Part shown: positions 30,010 to 37,856 of the stretch, piece by piece | Layout: each line of letters starts with the position of its first letter | Numbering within the stretch: position 1 is the stretch's first letter | Source: QAND01 sp003150225 | GTDB lineage: Bacteria; Bacillota; Clostridia; Christensenellales; QAND01 | Reading direction: 5' to 3' | DNA length: 64,000 bases | Assembly (NCBI RefSeq): GCF_044357945.1 | Contig: NZ_CP076563.1 | Location: forward strand, 310,001-374,000 | The notes under the pieces: generated by a model | What the model was told of the DNA's origin: nothing | What the model saw: the letters and a program-made list of their open reading frames with translations, nothing else | Database searches by the model: none | Program-made: the position numbers and the translations under genes

Positions 30010-30810
30010 ATGAACGCCGAGACCGAGAGAAAAAAAGTGGGCCTGGCCCTGGGGGGCGGCGCCGGCCGGGGATTTGCCCACATTGGGGTGTTGGATGAGT
30101 TTGTAAAGGCGGGGATTCCCATTGATTGCATCTGCGGGTGCAGCATGGGCGCCTTTATCGGCTCCATCTTTGCCGCGGGTACGGATCTGTCCATGCTGGC
30201 GCGGCTCAGCATCGAACTGACCGACAAGGACTTTTTCGACATCACCCTGCCCCGCAGCGGCCTCATCCGTGGGGAGCGCTTTCGCCAGCTATCCCGACTG
30301 CTTACCAAGGACAAGTGTTTTGAGGAGCTGGAGATCCCGTTTTCCTGCGTTGCATGCGACCTTTCCGCGGTGAAGACCGTGGTATTAAACCAGGGAAAGG
30401 TGTACGATGCCGTTCGGGCCAGCATCAGCATGCCCGGGATCTTTCAGCCCCATTTTATCGATGGGGTACTGTATGTGGACGGCGGCGTTTTGGACGTGGT
30501 GCCCATCCAGCAAACCCGGGATATGGGGGCGGATTACGTTATCGCTGTGGATGTAAGCTCCCCCTGCCTGCCTCGGGAGGTAAAGCCCAAAGTGTTTGAT
30601 ATTCTGATGCGAGCCTATGATATGGTGGGATATTATTACAAGCAGACCAAGATCTATGCGGGAGATATTTTGCTCCAGCCCAAGCTGGATGAGATCAACC
30701 CATACAGCAATTCCGACGCCGAGGAAGCCATTGCAAGCGGCAGGGAAGCGGCTAGGACGGCAATTCCGAAGATCCTGGAGGACCTTCGGGGACTGGGCGT
30801 TATAGGGTAA
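30010..30810 (+). CDS. Patatin-like phospholipase (RssA/YlbK type)
   Basis: A 266-aa serine lipid acyl hydrolase of the patatin family. The oxyanion loop GGGAGRGFAHIGVL (residues 15-28), the nucleophile Ser45 in GCSMG and the catalytic Asp157 in YVDGGVLD are present. Bacterial single-domain members of this type are probably membrane-lipid esterases of unknown substrate. In Bacillus the related ylbK also neighbours ylbJ and ylbM, so the cluster is conserved. ATG 30010 is preceded by GGAG at 9 nt. The 3' end overlaps tmcAL on the other strand by 11 nt. Confidence 0.9.
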   Translation: MNAETERKKVGLALGGGAGRGFAHIGVLDEFVKAGIPIDCICGCSMGAFIGSIFAAGTDLSMLARLSIELTDKDFFDITLPRSGLIRGERFRQLSRLLTKDKCFEELEIPFSCVACDLSAVKTVVLNQGKVYDAVRASISMPGIFQPHFIDGVLYVDGGVLDVVPIQQTRDMGADYVIAVDVSSPCLPREVKPKVFDILMRAYDMVGYYYKQTKIYAGDILLQPKLDEINPYSNSDAEEAIASGREAARTAIPKILEDLRGLGVIG

Positions 30811-31927
30811 TCAGCGGCGTGGTAAGCTCCAGGGCGGCGGGCCGTCCGGTGGCGATGGCATAGAGCTCGGTGGCCAGCATTTCCTTTTGAAAGATGGGAT
30901 GCTCCGAAAGGGCTGCGGGTTTTGTGAATAGGGGCAGCGATCCCTCCTCCGAGAGCCGGGAAACCAGGGAGACGCTTTCCCGGCGGAACCCCAATAGACG
31001 CAGATAGGGCGGATTCTGGCGGTAGGAAGCCAGGTCCGCTTTTTTGATGTCCAGAAGCAGGCAGCAGAGAATGCGCCGGATGCGAGCGTGGGTATAGCGA
31101 CGGGTAGCGGCCAGTTCGATGGTCTCTTCAAGGGTGTTAGCCCGCTGCCCCGCGGATAGCAAACGGTTTTCCAGTCCCTCGGTTACGTCTTCTAAAGCCG
31201 CGAGGCCCTCGCGAGGGGCGGTGCGGAGCCGATAGCAAATGAGCTGGCTCAGCTGTTCCAGAGCCGCCGGAGCGTGGCTGCCGGCCTCCAGCGCCACGTC
31301 CTCCGGCAGCCACGGGGGGAGCTCTCCCTGAAAAAGCGCCCGGCGGCATTGGGTGGCGGAAGCCGAATGGGATTCCCGATGGAAGGGGAGGACCTGCGGG
31401 CGCCACTCTTGTTCCAAAAGAGCTTTTTGATATTCCACGCCCAAAAGACTGTTGGCGGTAAAAGCCGTATCCGGAAGATCTGGAAGAAGCCCGCGCGTAG
31501 CTCGTTCCATGGCCACGGGATAGGGGAGACCGCGGTCAAGGGCGTCCCGCAGCAGGGCACGGTAAGCTGGCGGCTCCTCTGCCTGCAAGGCGGCTACCGA
31601 CTGAAGGGCAAACGGACTGCGGCACTCCGTTCCGAAGCAAAGAGTGTCCACGACGCCAGTGGAACGGAGGACGGCGACAGCGCCTCTGGCAAAGCCCTGG
31701 GCCGACTGAAGCGTGTGGATGACCGGCAGCTCCAAAACAAGGTCGGCACCATGCCGAAGGGCCCAGCGGGCCCGGGTCCATTTATCGTAGATGGCCAGGT
31801 CCCCGCGCTGAACGAAGGAACCGGACATCAGACAGACCACCGAATGCCCCTGTTCCTTAAGTGATTGGATTTGCCGGGCGTGTCCCTGATGAAATGGGTT
31901 GTATTCACAGATAATGCCGCAGACCAT
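30800..31927 (-). CDS. tmcAL: tRNA(Met) cytidine acetate ligase (TmcAL/YlbM)
   Basis: A 375-aa nucleotidyltransferase-fold enzyme that uses acetate and ATP to make N4-acetylcytidine at position 34 of elongator tRNA-Met. The HIGH-like motif is visible in GIICEYNPFHQGHARQI at the N-terminus, followed by MSGSFVQRGDLAIYDKWTRARWAL. The start at 31927 has AGGAGG at 6 nt; a longer frame to 32083 has no RBS. It is convergent with the patatin gene and divergent from pta, whose product balances the acetate pool this enzyme draws on. Confidence 0.93.
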   Translation of the reverse strand: MVCGIICEYNPFHQGHARQIQSLKEQGHSVVCLMSGSFVQRGDLAIYDKWTRARWALRHGADLVLELPVIHTLQSAQGFARGAVAVLRSTGVVDTLCFGTECRSPFALQSVAALQAEEPPAYRALLRDALDRGLPYPVAMERATRGLLPDLPDTAFTANSLLGVEYQKALLEQEWRPQVLPFHRESHSASATQCRRALFQGELPPWLPEDVALEAGSHAPAALEQLSQLICYRLRTAPREGLAALEDVTEGLENRLLSAGQRANTLEETIELAATRRYTHARIRRILCCLLLDIKKADLASYRQNPPYLRLLGFRRESVSLVSRLSEEGSLPLFTKPAALSEHPIFQKEMLATELYAIATGRPAALELTTPLITL

Positions 31928-31958
31928 AGGTAGCCTCCTGCCGGGGTTTGGTTGCTTT

Positions 31959-31989
31959 ATTATAGCATTGCAGGCGGAAGATGGCCCAA
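31959..31989 (-). promoter_or_regulatory. Possible tmcAL promoter
   Basis: On the minus strand, TATAAT (complement of 31959-31964) with TTGGGC (complement of 31984-31989) upstream at a long 19-bp spacing. The -10 is perfect; the -35 is weak. Confidence 0.45.
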
Positions 31990-32006
31990 CTTTTTGGGAA
32001 ATCGCC

Positions 32007-32033
32007 TTGAACCGGGCAATCCAATGGTATAAT
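32007..32033 (+). promoter_or_regulatory. Promoter of pta-ackA
   Basis: TTGAAC (32007-32012) and a perfect TATAAT (32028-32033) with 15 bp between them, slightly short; the fit is otherwise good. The pta RBS follows 30 bp later. Confidence 0.65.
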
Positions 32034-32082
32034 ATAGGGACGGAATCAAAAAATGCCAAAGATTGAAAGGAGAAATTCACCA

Positions 32083-33078
32083 ATGGCTTTTTCAGATAGG
32101 ATCCTAGAACGGGCCAAAGCGGACAAGCGCACCATCGTGCTGGCGGAGGGCTTTGACAAGCGGGTGGTCCAGGCTGCTGGCATGGCCCAGGCAGCGGGCA
32201 TCGCAGACATCATCCTCCTGGGCAACGAGGAGGAGGTTAAGGAGCTGGCCGGGGATGTAAGCCTTGAGGGCGTACGGGTCATCGACATCGCCAAATCCGA
32301 CAAGATCGAGGAGTACGCTTCCGCTCTGTACGAGCTCCGCAAGGAGAAGGGCGTTACCATGGAGAAGGCCACGGAGCTGGTCAAAAATCCCCTTTACTAC
32401 GGCGTGATGATGATCAAACGAAAGGAGGCCGAGGGCATGGTGGCCGGCGCTGCTCACGCCACCAGCGATGTGCTGCGGCCCGCTCTGCAGATCATCAAGG
32501 CCAAGAAGGGCACCCGGACGGTTTCCGCCTTCTTTGTTATGACGGTGCCCGACGCTAGCTTTGGACACAACGGCACCTTTATCTTTGCTGACAGCGGTAT
32601 GGTGATGAACCCCAACGCCGAAGAACTGGCCGCCATCGCCCTTAGCAGCGCTGAGACCGCAGAGTTCTTGTGCGAGATGGATCCCGTTATTGCCATGCTT
32701 TCCTTCTCCACCAAGGGCAGCGCCAAGAGCCCCGAGGTGGATAAGGTCATCGAGGCCACTCGCATCGCCAAGGAGGCTGCGCCCCATCTGAAGCTGGACG
32801 GCGAGCTGCAGGCCGATGCCGCCATCGTTCCCTCGGTGTGTGCCAGCAAGGCCCCTGGCAGCCCTGTGGCGGGCAAAGCCAACGTATTGATCTTCCCCGA
32901 CCTGGGCGCAGGCAACATTGGATACAAGCTGGTACAGCGCCTTGCCAAAGCCGAGGCCCTGGGCCCCATCGTGCAGGGACTGGCACAGCCGGTAAACGAT
33001 CTTTCCCGCGGGTGCAGCGCCGAGGACGTCATGAAGGTCATTGGCATCACCGTGGTGCAGGCTCAGGCCATCAAATAA
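32083..33078 (+). CDS. pta: Phosphate acetyltransferase
   Basis: Exchanges CoA and phosphate between acetyl-CoA and acetyl phosphate. With AckA it makes ATP and acetate. The 331-aa short-form enzyme shows ILERAKADKRTIVLAEGFDKRVVQAA, MMIKRKEAEGMVAGAAHATSDVLRPALQII, FFVMTVPDASFGHNGTFIFADSGMVMNPNAEELA and FPDLGAGNIGYKLVQRLA, all typical. The N-terminal regulatory domain of long Pta proteins is absent, as usual in Bacillota. AAAGGAG precedes the ATG. It is co-transcribed with ackA (13-bp gap). Confidence 0.97.
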   Translation: MAFSDRILERAKADKRTIVLAEGFDKRVVQAAGMAQAAGIADIILLGNEEEVKELAGDVSLEGVRVIDIAKSDKIEEYASALYELRKEKGVTMEKATELVKNPLYYGVMMIKRKEAEGMVAGAAHATSDVLRPALQIIKAKKGTRTVSAFFVMTVPDASFGHNGTFIFADSGMVMNPNAEELAAIALSSAETAEFLCEMDPVIAMLSFSTKGSAKSPEVDKVIEATRIAKEAAPHLKLDGELQADAAIVPSVCASKAPGSPVAGKANVLIFPDLGAGNIGYKLVQRLAKAEALGPIVQGLAQPVNDLSRGCSAEDVMKVIGITVVQAQAIK

Positions 33079-33091
33079 GGAGGATCATTCC

Positions 33092-34282
33092 ATGAAAATT
33101 CTGGTGATCAATGCTGGGAGCTCCAGCCTTAAATATCAGCTCATCGACATGGATGGGGAGAAGGTGCTGGCCAAGGGATTGGCGGAGCGCATCGGCATCC
33201 CCGGCAGCCTGTTAAAGCACAAGGGCATCAATGGCGAGGTGGAGATCCAGCGGGATATGCGGGACCACAACGACGCCATCCATATGGTGTTGGAAGCCCT
33301 TTTGAACCGGGCGCACGGCGTGGTGAGCGATCTCAGCGAGATCGGCGCCGTGGGGCACCGGGTGGTGCACGGCGGGGAGAGCTTCTCCGCCTCGGTGCTG
33401 ATCGATGTATCCGCTCTGGTGGCCATCGAGAACAACATCGATTTGGCCCCCCTCCACAACCCCGCCAACATCATGGGCATCAAAGCCTGCGTAGCGGCCA
33501 TGCCCGGCACCCCTCAGGTTGCGGTATTCGACACCGCTTTCCATGCCAAGATGCCGGAAAAGGCCTATCTCTACGGCCTGCCCTATGAGGCCTATACCGA
33601 CTACAAGGTCCGGCGCTATGGCTTCCACGGAACCTCCCATCTGTTTGTATCCAAGCGGGCTGCGGAGCTCATGGGACGGGATATCAAGGATCTGAAGATC
33701 ATCACCTGCCATCTGGGCAACGGCAGCAGCATCGCTGCGGTGGACGGAGGGGTATCGGTGGATACCAGCATGGGCCTGACCCCCTTAGAGGGCGTTATCA
33801 TGGGTACCCGGTGTGGCGATATGGATCCGGCCATTGTCAAATATTTGATGGATAAGACCGGGATGACCATCGACGAGATGGACAATTATCTCAACAAAAA
33901 GAGCGGTATGCTGGGCATATCCGGCGTTTCCAGCGACTTCCGCGATATCGCTGCTGCTGCAAAGGACGGCAACAAGCGGGCCGCTATCGCTCTTGAGGCG
34001 TTTGCCTATCGGGTCAAAAAGTATATCGGCTCCTATGCCGCTGCCATGGGCGGCGTGGACTGCATCGTGTTTACCGCCGGCGTAGGGGAGAACGATGGCG
34101 GCGTGCGTCAGAACGTCCTTTCTGGCCTGGAGTGGATGGGCGTCGAGATTGATGAGACCGTCAATGCCACCAAGCGGGGCGAGATTGAGATTTCTACCCC
34201 CGACAGCAAGGTTAAGGTTTTTGTGATCCCCACCAACGAGGAACTGGTCATCGCCCGGGATACCCTGGCCCTAGCCAGATAG
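33092..34282 (+). CDS. ackA: Acetate kinase
   Basis: Makes ATP from acetyl phosphate, releasing acetate. The 396-aa protein carries the ASKHA-fold motifs MKILVINAGSSSLKYQLID, HRVVHGGE, DTAFHAKMPEKAYLYGLPYE, the RRYGFHGTSHLFVSKRAAEL active-site region, HLGNGSSIAAV and FTAGVGEND. AAGGAGG lies 7 nt before ATG 33092. Directly downstream of pta, it supplies substrate-level ATP for fermentation and fits a strict anaerobe. Confidence 0.97.
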   Translation: MKILVINAGSSSLKYQLIDMDGEKVLAKGLAERIGIPGSLLKHKGINGEVEIQRDMRDHNDAIHMVLEALLNRAHGVVSDLSEIGAVGHRVVHGGESFSASVLIDVSALVAIENNIDLAPLHNPANIMGIKACVAAMPGTPQVAVFDTAFHAKMPEKAYLYGLPYEAYTDYKVRRYGFHGTSHLFVSKRAAELMGRDIKDLKIITCHLGNGSSIAAVDGGVSVDTSMGLTPLEGVIMGTRCGDMDPAIVKYLMDKTGMTIDEMDNYLNKKSGMLGISGVSSDFRDIAAAAKDGNKRAAIALEAFAYRVKKYIGSYAAAMGGVDCIVFTAGVGENDGGVRQNVLSGLEWMGVEIDETVNATKRGEIEISTPDSKVKVFVIPTNEELVIARDTLALAR

Positions 34283-34292
34283 GGGGAACGCC

Positions 34293-35207
34293 ATGCGAAT
34301 TGGAACCACCGCGGTGGTATATACCCTGCGGTATCCCATCGAGCAGGTGATGGAACGGATCGCGGCAGCCGGCTTTGACAGCGTGGATCTGAATCTCTAT
34401 TCCTTCTGTGGAAAGGATCACAACGCCATGGACTCCTTTCCCATGGCGGAGGATGGCTGGCGGGATTGGGCAAGATATGTGGGGGAGTGCGCGGAAAAGG
34501 CCGGCGTGGTCGTCGGCCAGGCCCACGCCCCCCAGTTTTGCATGATGCCTCAGGACGGCTCCTACCGGGAGCCGGAGGAGATCTTCTATCGAGCCATCGA
34601 GGCATGCAAGCTCATGGGGACTCCCCACCTGGTGTTTCATCCCATCTTCTATCGGGCTCGAATCCGGTCGGAAAGCCTGCTGGATGAGATCATGGCCTAT
34701 AACATCCGCTGGTTTTCCACCCTGAAATCCACGGCAAGGGAATTTGGGGTAAAGGTGGCTCTGGAAAACTCCTTTGATTTCCCCAAATGCCAGGAGCCGG
34801 GGGATCCCCGCTATAATTTCACCACGGCGGAGGATATGCTGAACCTCTTATACGGGGTGGACAGCGAGATGTTCTGCTTCTGTTTGGATACCGGGCATGC
34901 CAATCTAGCGGGGCAGAATGTGCCGGAAATGGTTCGGGCATTTGGCGAAAATCTGGAGGTTCTCCACCTCAACGATAATTATGGGATGATCTCTCCCATC
35001 TATTCCGATGTTCATACGCTATTGGGATTGGCAAGCCTGGATGTGCCATCCATCTTTCAGGCGCTTCAGGAAATCGAGTATGGGGGAATCTACAATCTGG
35101 AATGCCGGGCCAACATGGCGAAGATGCCGGACGGGATCCTTGATCTGACCATGTCCTATGCCGCCCAGGCCCTCAAACGGTATGCCCAAGAGGCGGGGAT
35201 CGTCTGA
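34293..35207 (+). CDS. Sugar-phosphate isomerase/epimerase-like TIM-barrel protein
   Basis: A 304-aa xylose-isomerase-like TIM barrel (AP endonuclease 2 superfamily). Metal-site residues are visible in HLVFHPIFY, VALENSFDF (Glu), CLDTGHANLAG (D-x-GH), VLHLNDNYG and NLECRANM (Glu near the end). Members include sugar and inosose epimerases and isomerases, and the substrate cannot be read from sequence. It lies 10 bp after ackA and is probably co-transcribed, which gives no clear clue to its substrate. It has a GGGGGAACGCC leader before the ATG. Confidence 0.85.
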   Translation: MRIGTTAVVYTLRYPIEQVMERIAAAGFDSVDLNLYSFCGKDHNAMDSFPMAEDGWRDWARYVGECAEKAGVVVGQAHAPQFCMMPQDGSYREPEEIFYRAIEACKLMGTPHLVFHPIFYRARIRSESLLDEIMAYNIRWFSTLKSTAREFGVKVALENSFDFPKCQEPGDPRYNFTTAEDMLNLLYGVDSEMFCFCLDTGHANLAGQNVPEMVRAFGENLEVLHLNDNYGMISPIYSDVHTLLGLASLDVPSIFQALQEIEYGGIYNLECRANMAKMPDGILDLTMSYAAQALKRYAQEAGIV

Positions 35208-35221
35208 TCCAAACGGGATTG

Positions 35222-35250
35222 TTGACAAACCCCCAAACCACGGATATAAT
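35222..35250 (+). promoter_or_regulatory. Consensus promoter of DUF177-rpmF
   Basis: TTGACA (35222-35227), exactly 17 bp, TATAAT (35245-35250), a full consensus match. Transcription should start near 35257, leaving only about 11 nt before the DUF177 start. Confidence 0.9.
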
Positions 35251-35267
35251 CTATTGATGTTGAAATT

Positions 35268-35735
35268 ATGAAGGATTTTGTACTGGACATTCGAGAGGCC
35301 TTGGCAAGGCCGGAGGACGCCATCGCTTTTCAGCTCTGCGGAAGGGTGGATTTGCCGCCTGACTGTGGAGTGGAAGGGGATGCCCATCTTGGCGGAACCT
35401 GCCAGTGCATCGGTAAGAATCTCATGCTGGTGGAGGGCAGCCTCCGCTACCATGCCGCTGGACAGTGTGCCCGGTGCCTGGAGCCGGCTAAGCTGCCGGT
35501 GGAAACCCCCTTTGAGGAGCGGTTTTCCAGAACGCCCGATGATGAGGAGATCTTTCCCTTCACCGGGGATGTGATCGATCTAGGGGAGGCGGTACGCCAA
35601 GCCTTGATCCTGTCCTATCCCGACAAAATCCTTTGTAAAGAGGACTGCAAGGGGATCTGTCCCGTTTGCGGGCAGGTTCTGAATGTAAGAGACTGCGGCT
35701 GCACCGCCATGGGCAGCGATCTCGAAGAAGACTAA
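35268..35735 (+). CDS. DUF177 (YceD) family protein
   Basis: A 155-aa protein found just upstream of rpmF in most bacteria. It is linked to 23S rRNA accumulation, with an unclear mechanism. Features: the central AGQCARCLEP motif, an acidic middle, and a C-terminal cysteine cluster (CKEDCKGICPVCGQ...CGC) that probably binds zinc. There is no Shine-Dalgarno sequence in front of ATG 35268, and the predicted leader is very short. A four-codon frame, ATG TTG AAA TTA TGA (35257-35271), ends on this start codon and could couple its translation. Confidence 0.92.
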   Translation: MKDFVLDIREALARPEDAIAFQLCGRVDLPPDCGVEGDAHLGGTCQCIGKNLMLVEGSLRYHAAGQCARCLEPAKLPVETPFEERFSRTPDDEEIFPFTGDVIDLGEAVRQALILSYPDKILCKEDCKGICPVCGQVLNVRDCGCTAMGSDLEED

Positions 35736-35763
35736 CCGGTTCGGTCCGAGGAGGTGTATGGAG

Positions 35764-35967
35764 TTGGCAGTACCCAAGAGAAGAGTTTCCAGTACGAGAA
35801 GGGACAAGAGAAGGACCCACGACAGGCTCACCCCCCCCACGGTGGTGACCTGCCCTCAGTGCAAGGCCCCCGTTTTGCCCCACACCGCCTGCAAGAGCTG
35901 CGGTTACTATGATGGCGTCAAGGTGATGCGCACCCGTGAGGAAATCAAAGCCGCAAACGCCGAATAA
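35764..35967 (+). CDS. rpmF: 50S ribosomal protein L32
   Basis: A 67-aa ribosomal protein with the canonical N-terminus AVPKRRVSSTRRDKRRTHDRL and a zinc ribbon (Cys30, Cys33, Cys43, Cys46), that is, the zinc-binding C+ form. TTG 35764 gives the conserved MAVPKRR start and lies 7 nt after GAGGAGGTG. ATG 35758 would add two residues (ME) and sits very close to the RBS. It is co-transcribed with the DUF177 gene, as in nearly all bacteria. Confidence 0.95.
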   Translation: MAVPKRRVSSTRRDKRRTHDRLTPPTVVTCPQCKAPVLPHTACKSCGYYDGVKVMRTREEIKAANAE

Positions 35968-35982
35968 TATCGACCTGAAATT

Positions 35983-36003
35983 GGCAGCATTGTCTGCCTT
36001 TTT
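35983..36003 (+). terminator. Weak terminator after rpmF
   Basis: A short 5-bp stem (GGCAG 35983-35987 with CTGCC 35994-35998) is followed by T5. It may allow partial read-through into the C26 peptidase gene. Confidence 0.6.
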
Positions 36004-36038
36004 CTTTTATCAAAAAGTATATTCAGGGGTGAACCACT

Positions 36039-36719
36039 ATGAAACCCGTAGTTGGGCTATCCTGTTCTTTTGAAGAGAACCGCTATTTTCTAAAACACCA
36101 GTACGCCGACGCCGTATTTGCCGCCGGGGCCATCCCCGTCATCCTGCCCTATGTTCCGGAGGAGGAGATCGCGCCGACTTTGGATCGGCTGGACGGCCTT
36201 TTGCTCACGGGCGGGGACGATGTTTCTCCCGCTTGTTATGGCGAGGAGCCTCATCCCAGGACTGAGGCTACCACGCCGCGGCGGGATCGGTTTGAGCTGT
36301 TGGCGTTGGAGGAAGCGTTTGGACGCTCCATGCCCGTTTTTGGCATCTGCCGGGGGCTGCAGATCCTCAACGTATATTTGGGAGGCAGTCTTTTTCAGGA
36401 TATTCCGGAGACTTTTGGGGCGCACCATGAGGACGGGGTATTCCATCCAGTGTTGGTGGAGAAAGGGAGCGATCTTTATGGGCTGTCTGGTCCCCAGTAC
36501 CATAGCAACAGCTTTCACCATCAGGCGTTGAACCGGCTGGGCAGGGGAATCACCCCCATCGCCTACAGCCACGAGGGGATCGTGGAGGCGATATCCCATG
36601 AGAGGGAAAACGTCTTTGGTGTACAGTGGCATCCCGAACGCAGCGATGACACGGTTTCCCATGGGTTGTTTCGGCGATTTGTAACCTTTGCGGAAGCCTA
36701 TCGCCGGGGCAACGGTTGA
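36039..36719 (+). CDS. Peptidase C26 / gamma-glutamyl-GABA hydrolase-like protein
   Basis: A 226-aa class-I glutamine-amidotransferase-fold hydrolase of the PuuD type, cleaving gamma-glutamyl amide bonds. The nucleophile is Cys104 in FGICRGLQILNVYLGGSLFQDI, and the catalytic His-Glu pair lies in VQWHPER near the C-terminus. LLLTGGDDVSPACYGEEP is typical of the family. The substrate may be gamma-glutamyl-GABA or another gamma-glutamyl compound; no polyamine genes lie nearby. The start ATG follows AGGGGTG at 9 nt. The plsX promoter begins within its last codons. Confidence 0.9.
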   Translation: MKPVVGLSCSFEENRYFLKHQYADAVFAAGAIPVILPYVPEEEIAPTLDRLDGLLLTGGDDVSPACYGEEPHPRTEATTPRRDRFELLALEEAFGRSMPVFGICRGLQILNVYLGGSLFQDIPETFGAHHEDGVFHPVLVEKGSDLYGLSGPQYHSNSFHHQALNRLGRGITPIAYSHEGIVEAISHERENVFGVQWHPERSDDTVSHGLFRRFVTFAEAYRRGNG

Positions 36720-36751
36720 AGGAACCGGCTTAATTCAGTATAATAATACTG
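36716..36751 (+). promoter_or_regulatory. plsX promoter with an overlapping dyad
   Basis: TTGAAG (36716-36721), 17-bp spacer, TATAAT (36739-36744). A perfect inverted repeat CAGTAT-AATA-ATACTG (36736-36751) covers the -10 element, a likely repressor site. A second TATAAT at 36760-36765 lacks a good -35. Confidence 0.6.
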
Positions 36752-36779
36752 TTTATCCGTATAATTTGGAGTGATCCGT

Positions 36780-37811
36780 ATGATAAAATTAGCCATCGAC
36801 GTGATGGGTGGAGACAACGCGCCCCAGGCGATTCTTGAGGGGTGCCTTCAGGCCCTGGAACAGAGTCCATCGCTTTTCCTGTATGCCTGTGGAGAGGAGA
36901 ATGCCATTCGCAGCTTTCTTTCCGGCAGGCGCTATGATACAAGCCGTTTGGAGATCGTGCCGGCCAGTGAAGTGATCTATAACGAGGAGCATCCCGTGGA
37001 GGCGGTTCGGAAAAAGAAGGATTCCTCCGCGGTGGTAGCCTTGACTCTGGTTAAGGATGGCAAGGCCCAGGGGGCGGTTTCCGCCGGTAGTACCGGCGCG
37101 TGGCTGGCCGGCAGCACCTTTATCGTCCGGAGGATTGCCGGCATTCAGCGTCCGGCCCTGGCCCCCCTGCTGCCCACGTTGGATGGGAGACAAACCCTTT
37201 TGATTGACTGCGGCGCCAATGTGGACTGCCGTCCTCAGTACCTGGCTCAATTTGCCGTAATGGGATCCGCCTATATGGAACGGGTGGTGGGCGTTCAAAA
37301 TCCCCGGGTCGGCCTTCTCAACAACGGAGCTGAGGAGGGAAAGGGCAACGAATTGACCAAGGCGGCTTATCCGCTTTTACGGGCGACCGGCGTCAACTTC
37401 GTGGGCAACGCCGAAGCTCGGGATATGCTGTCTGGGCAATTTGACGTCATCGTATGCGACGGATTTGCGGGAAACGTAGCCCTGAAGACCTCGGAAGGGG
37501 TAGGGCAGATGCTCTTTTCCCTCATCAAGCGGGAGCTGACCCGCAACCTGCGGAGTAAACTTGGCGCCCTTCTTTTGAAGCCTGCGCTCCGCAATATCGT
37601 AAAAAGCACGGATTATTCCTCCTATGGAGGAGCCATCCTATTAGGGGTCAACGCCCCGGTGGTGAAGGGCCATGGCAGCAGCAATGCCAAGGCTTTTTCC
37701 GTAGCGATCCTCCAGACGGCCTATATGGTAAAGCAGGACGTGGTAGGTACCATTCGGACGGCGATGGAGGAGCGTAAAGCCCAGGAGGAGGCGGTTTCCG
37801 CCACGGAATAA
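36780..37811 (+). CDS. plsX: Phosphate acyltransferase PlsX
   Basis: Makes acyl-phosphate from acyl-ACP for phospholipid synthesis. The 343-aa protein begins IKLAIDVMGGDNAPQAILEG and includes AVSAGSTGAWLAGSTFIVRRIAGIQRPALAPLLPT, GLLNNGAEEGKGNELTK, the DVIVCDGFAGNVALKTSEG segment and GVNAPVVKGHGSS. ATG 36780 has GGAG at 8 nt; an upstream GTG at 36771 overlaps that RBS. In most Bacillota plsX is followed by fab genes or acpP and then rnc; here rnc follows directly after 45 bp and no acyl-carrier gene is present. Confidence 0.96.
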   Translation: MIKLAIDVMGGDNAPQAILEGCLQALEQSPSLFLYACGEENAIRSFLSGRRYDTSRLEIVPASEVIYNEEHPVEAVRKKKDSSAVVALTLVKDGKAQGAVSAGSTGAWLAGSTFIVRRIAGIQRPALAPLLPTLDGRQTLLIDCGANVDCRPQYLAQFAVMGSAYMERVVGVQNPRVGLLNNGAEEGKGNELTKAAYPLLRATGVNFVGNAEARDMLSGQFDVIVCDGFAGNVALKTSEGVGQMLFSLIKRELTRNLRSKLGALLLKPALRNIVKSTDYSSYGGAILLGVNAPVVKGHGSSNAKAFSVAILQTAYMVKQDVVGTIRTAMEERKAQEEAVSATE

Positions 37812-37856
37812 GGCCTGGGCTATCATTCCTATTGAATTTGGAGTTGGTAGACGCAT

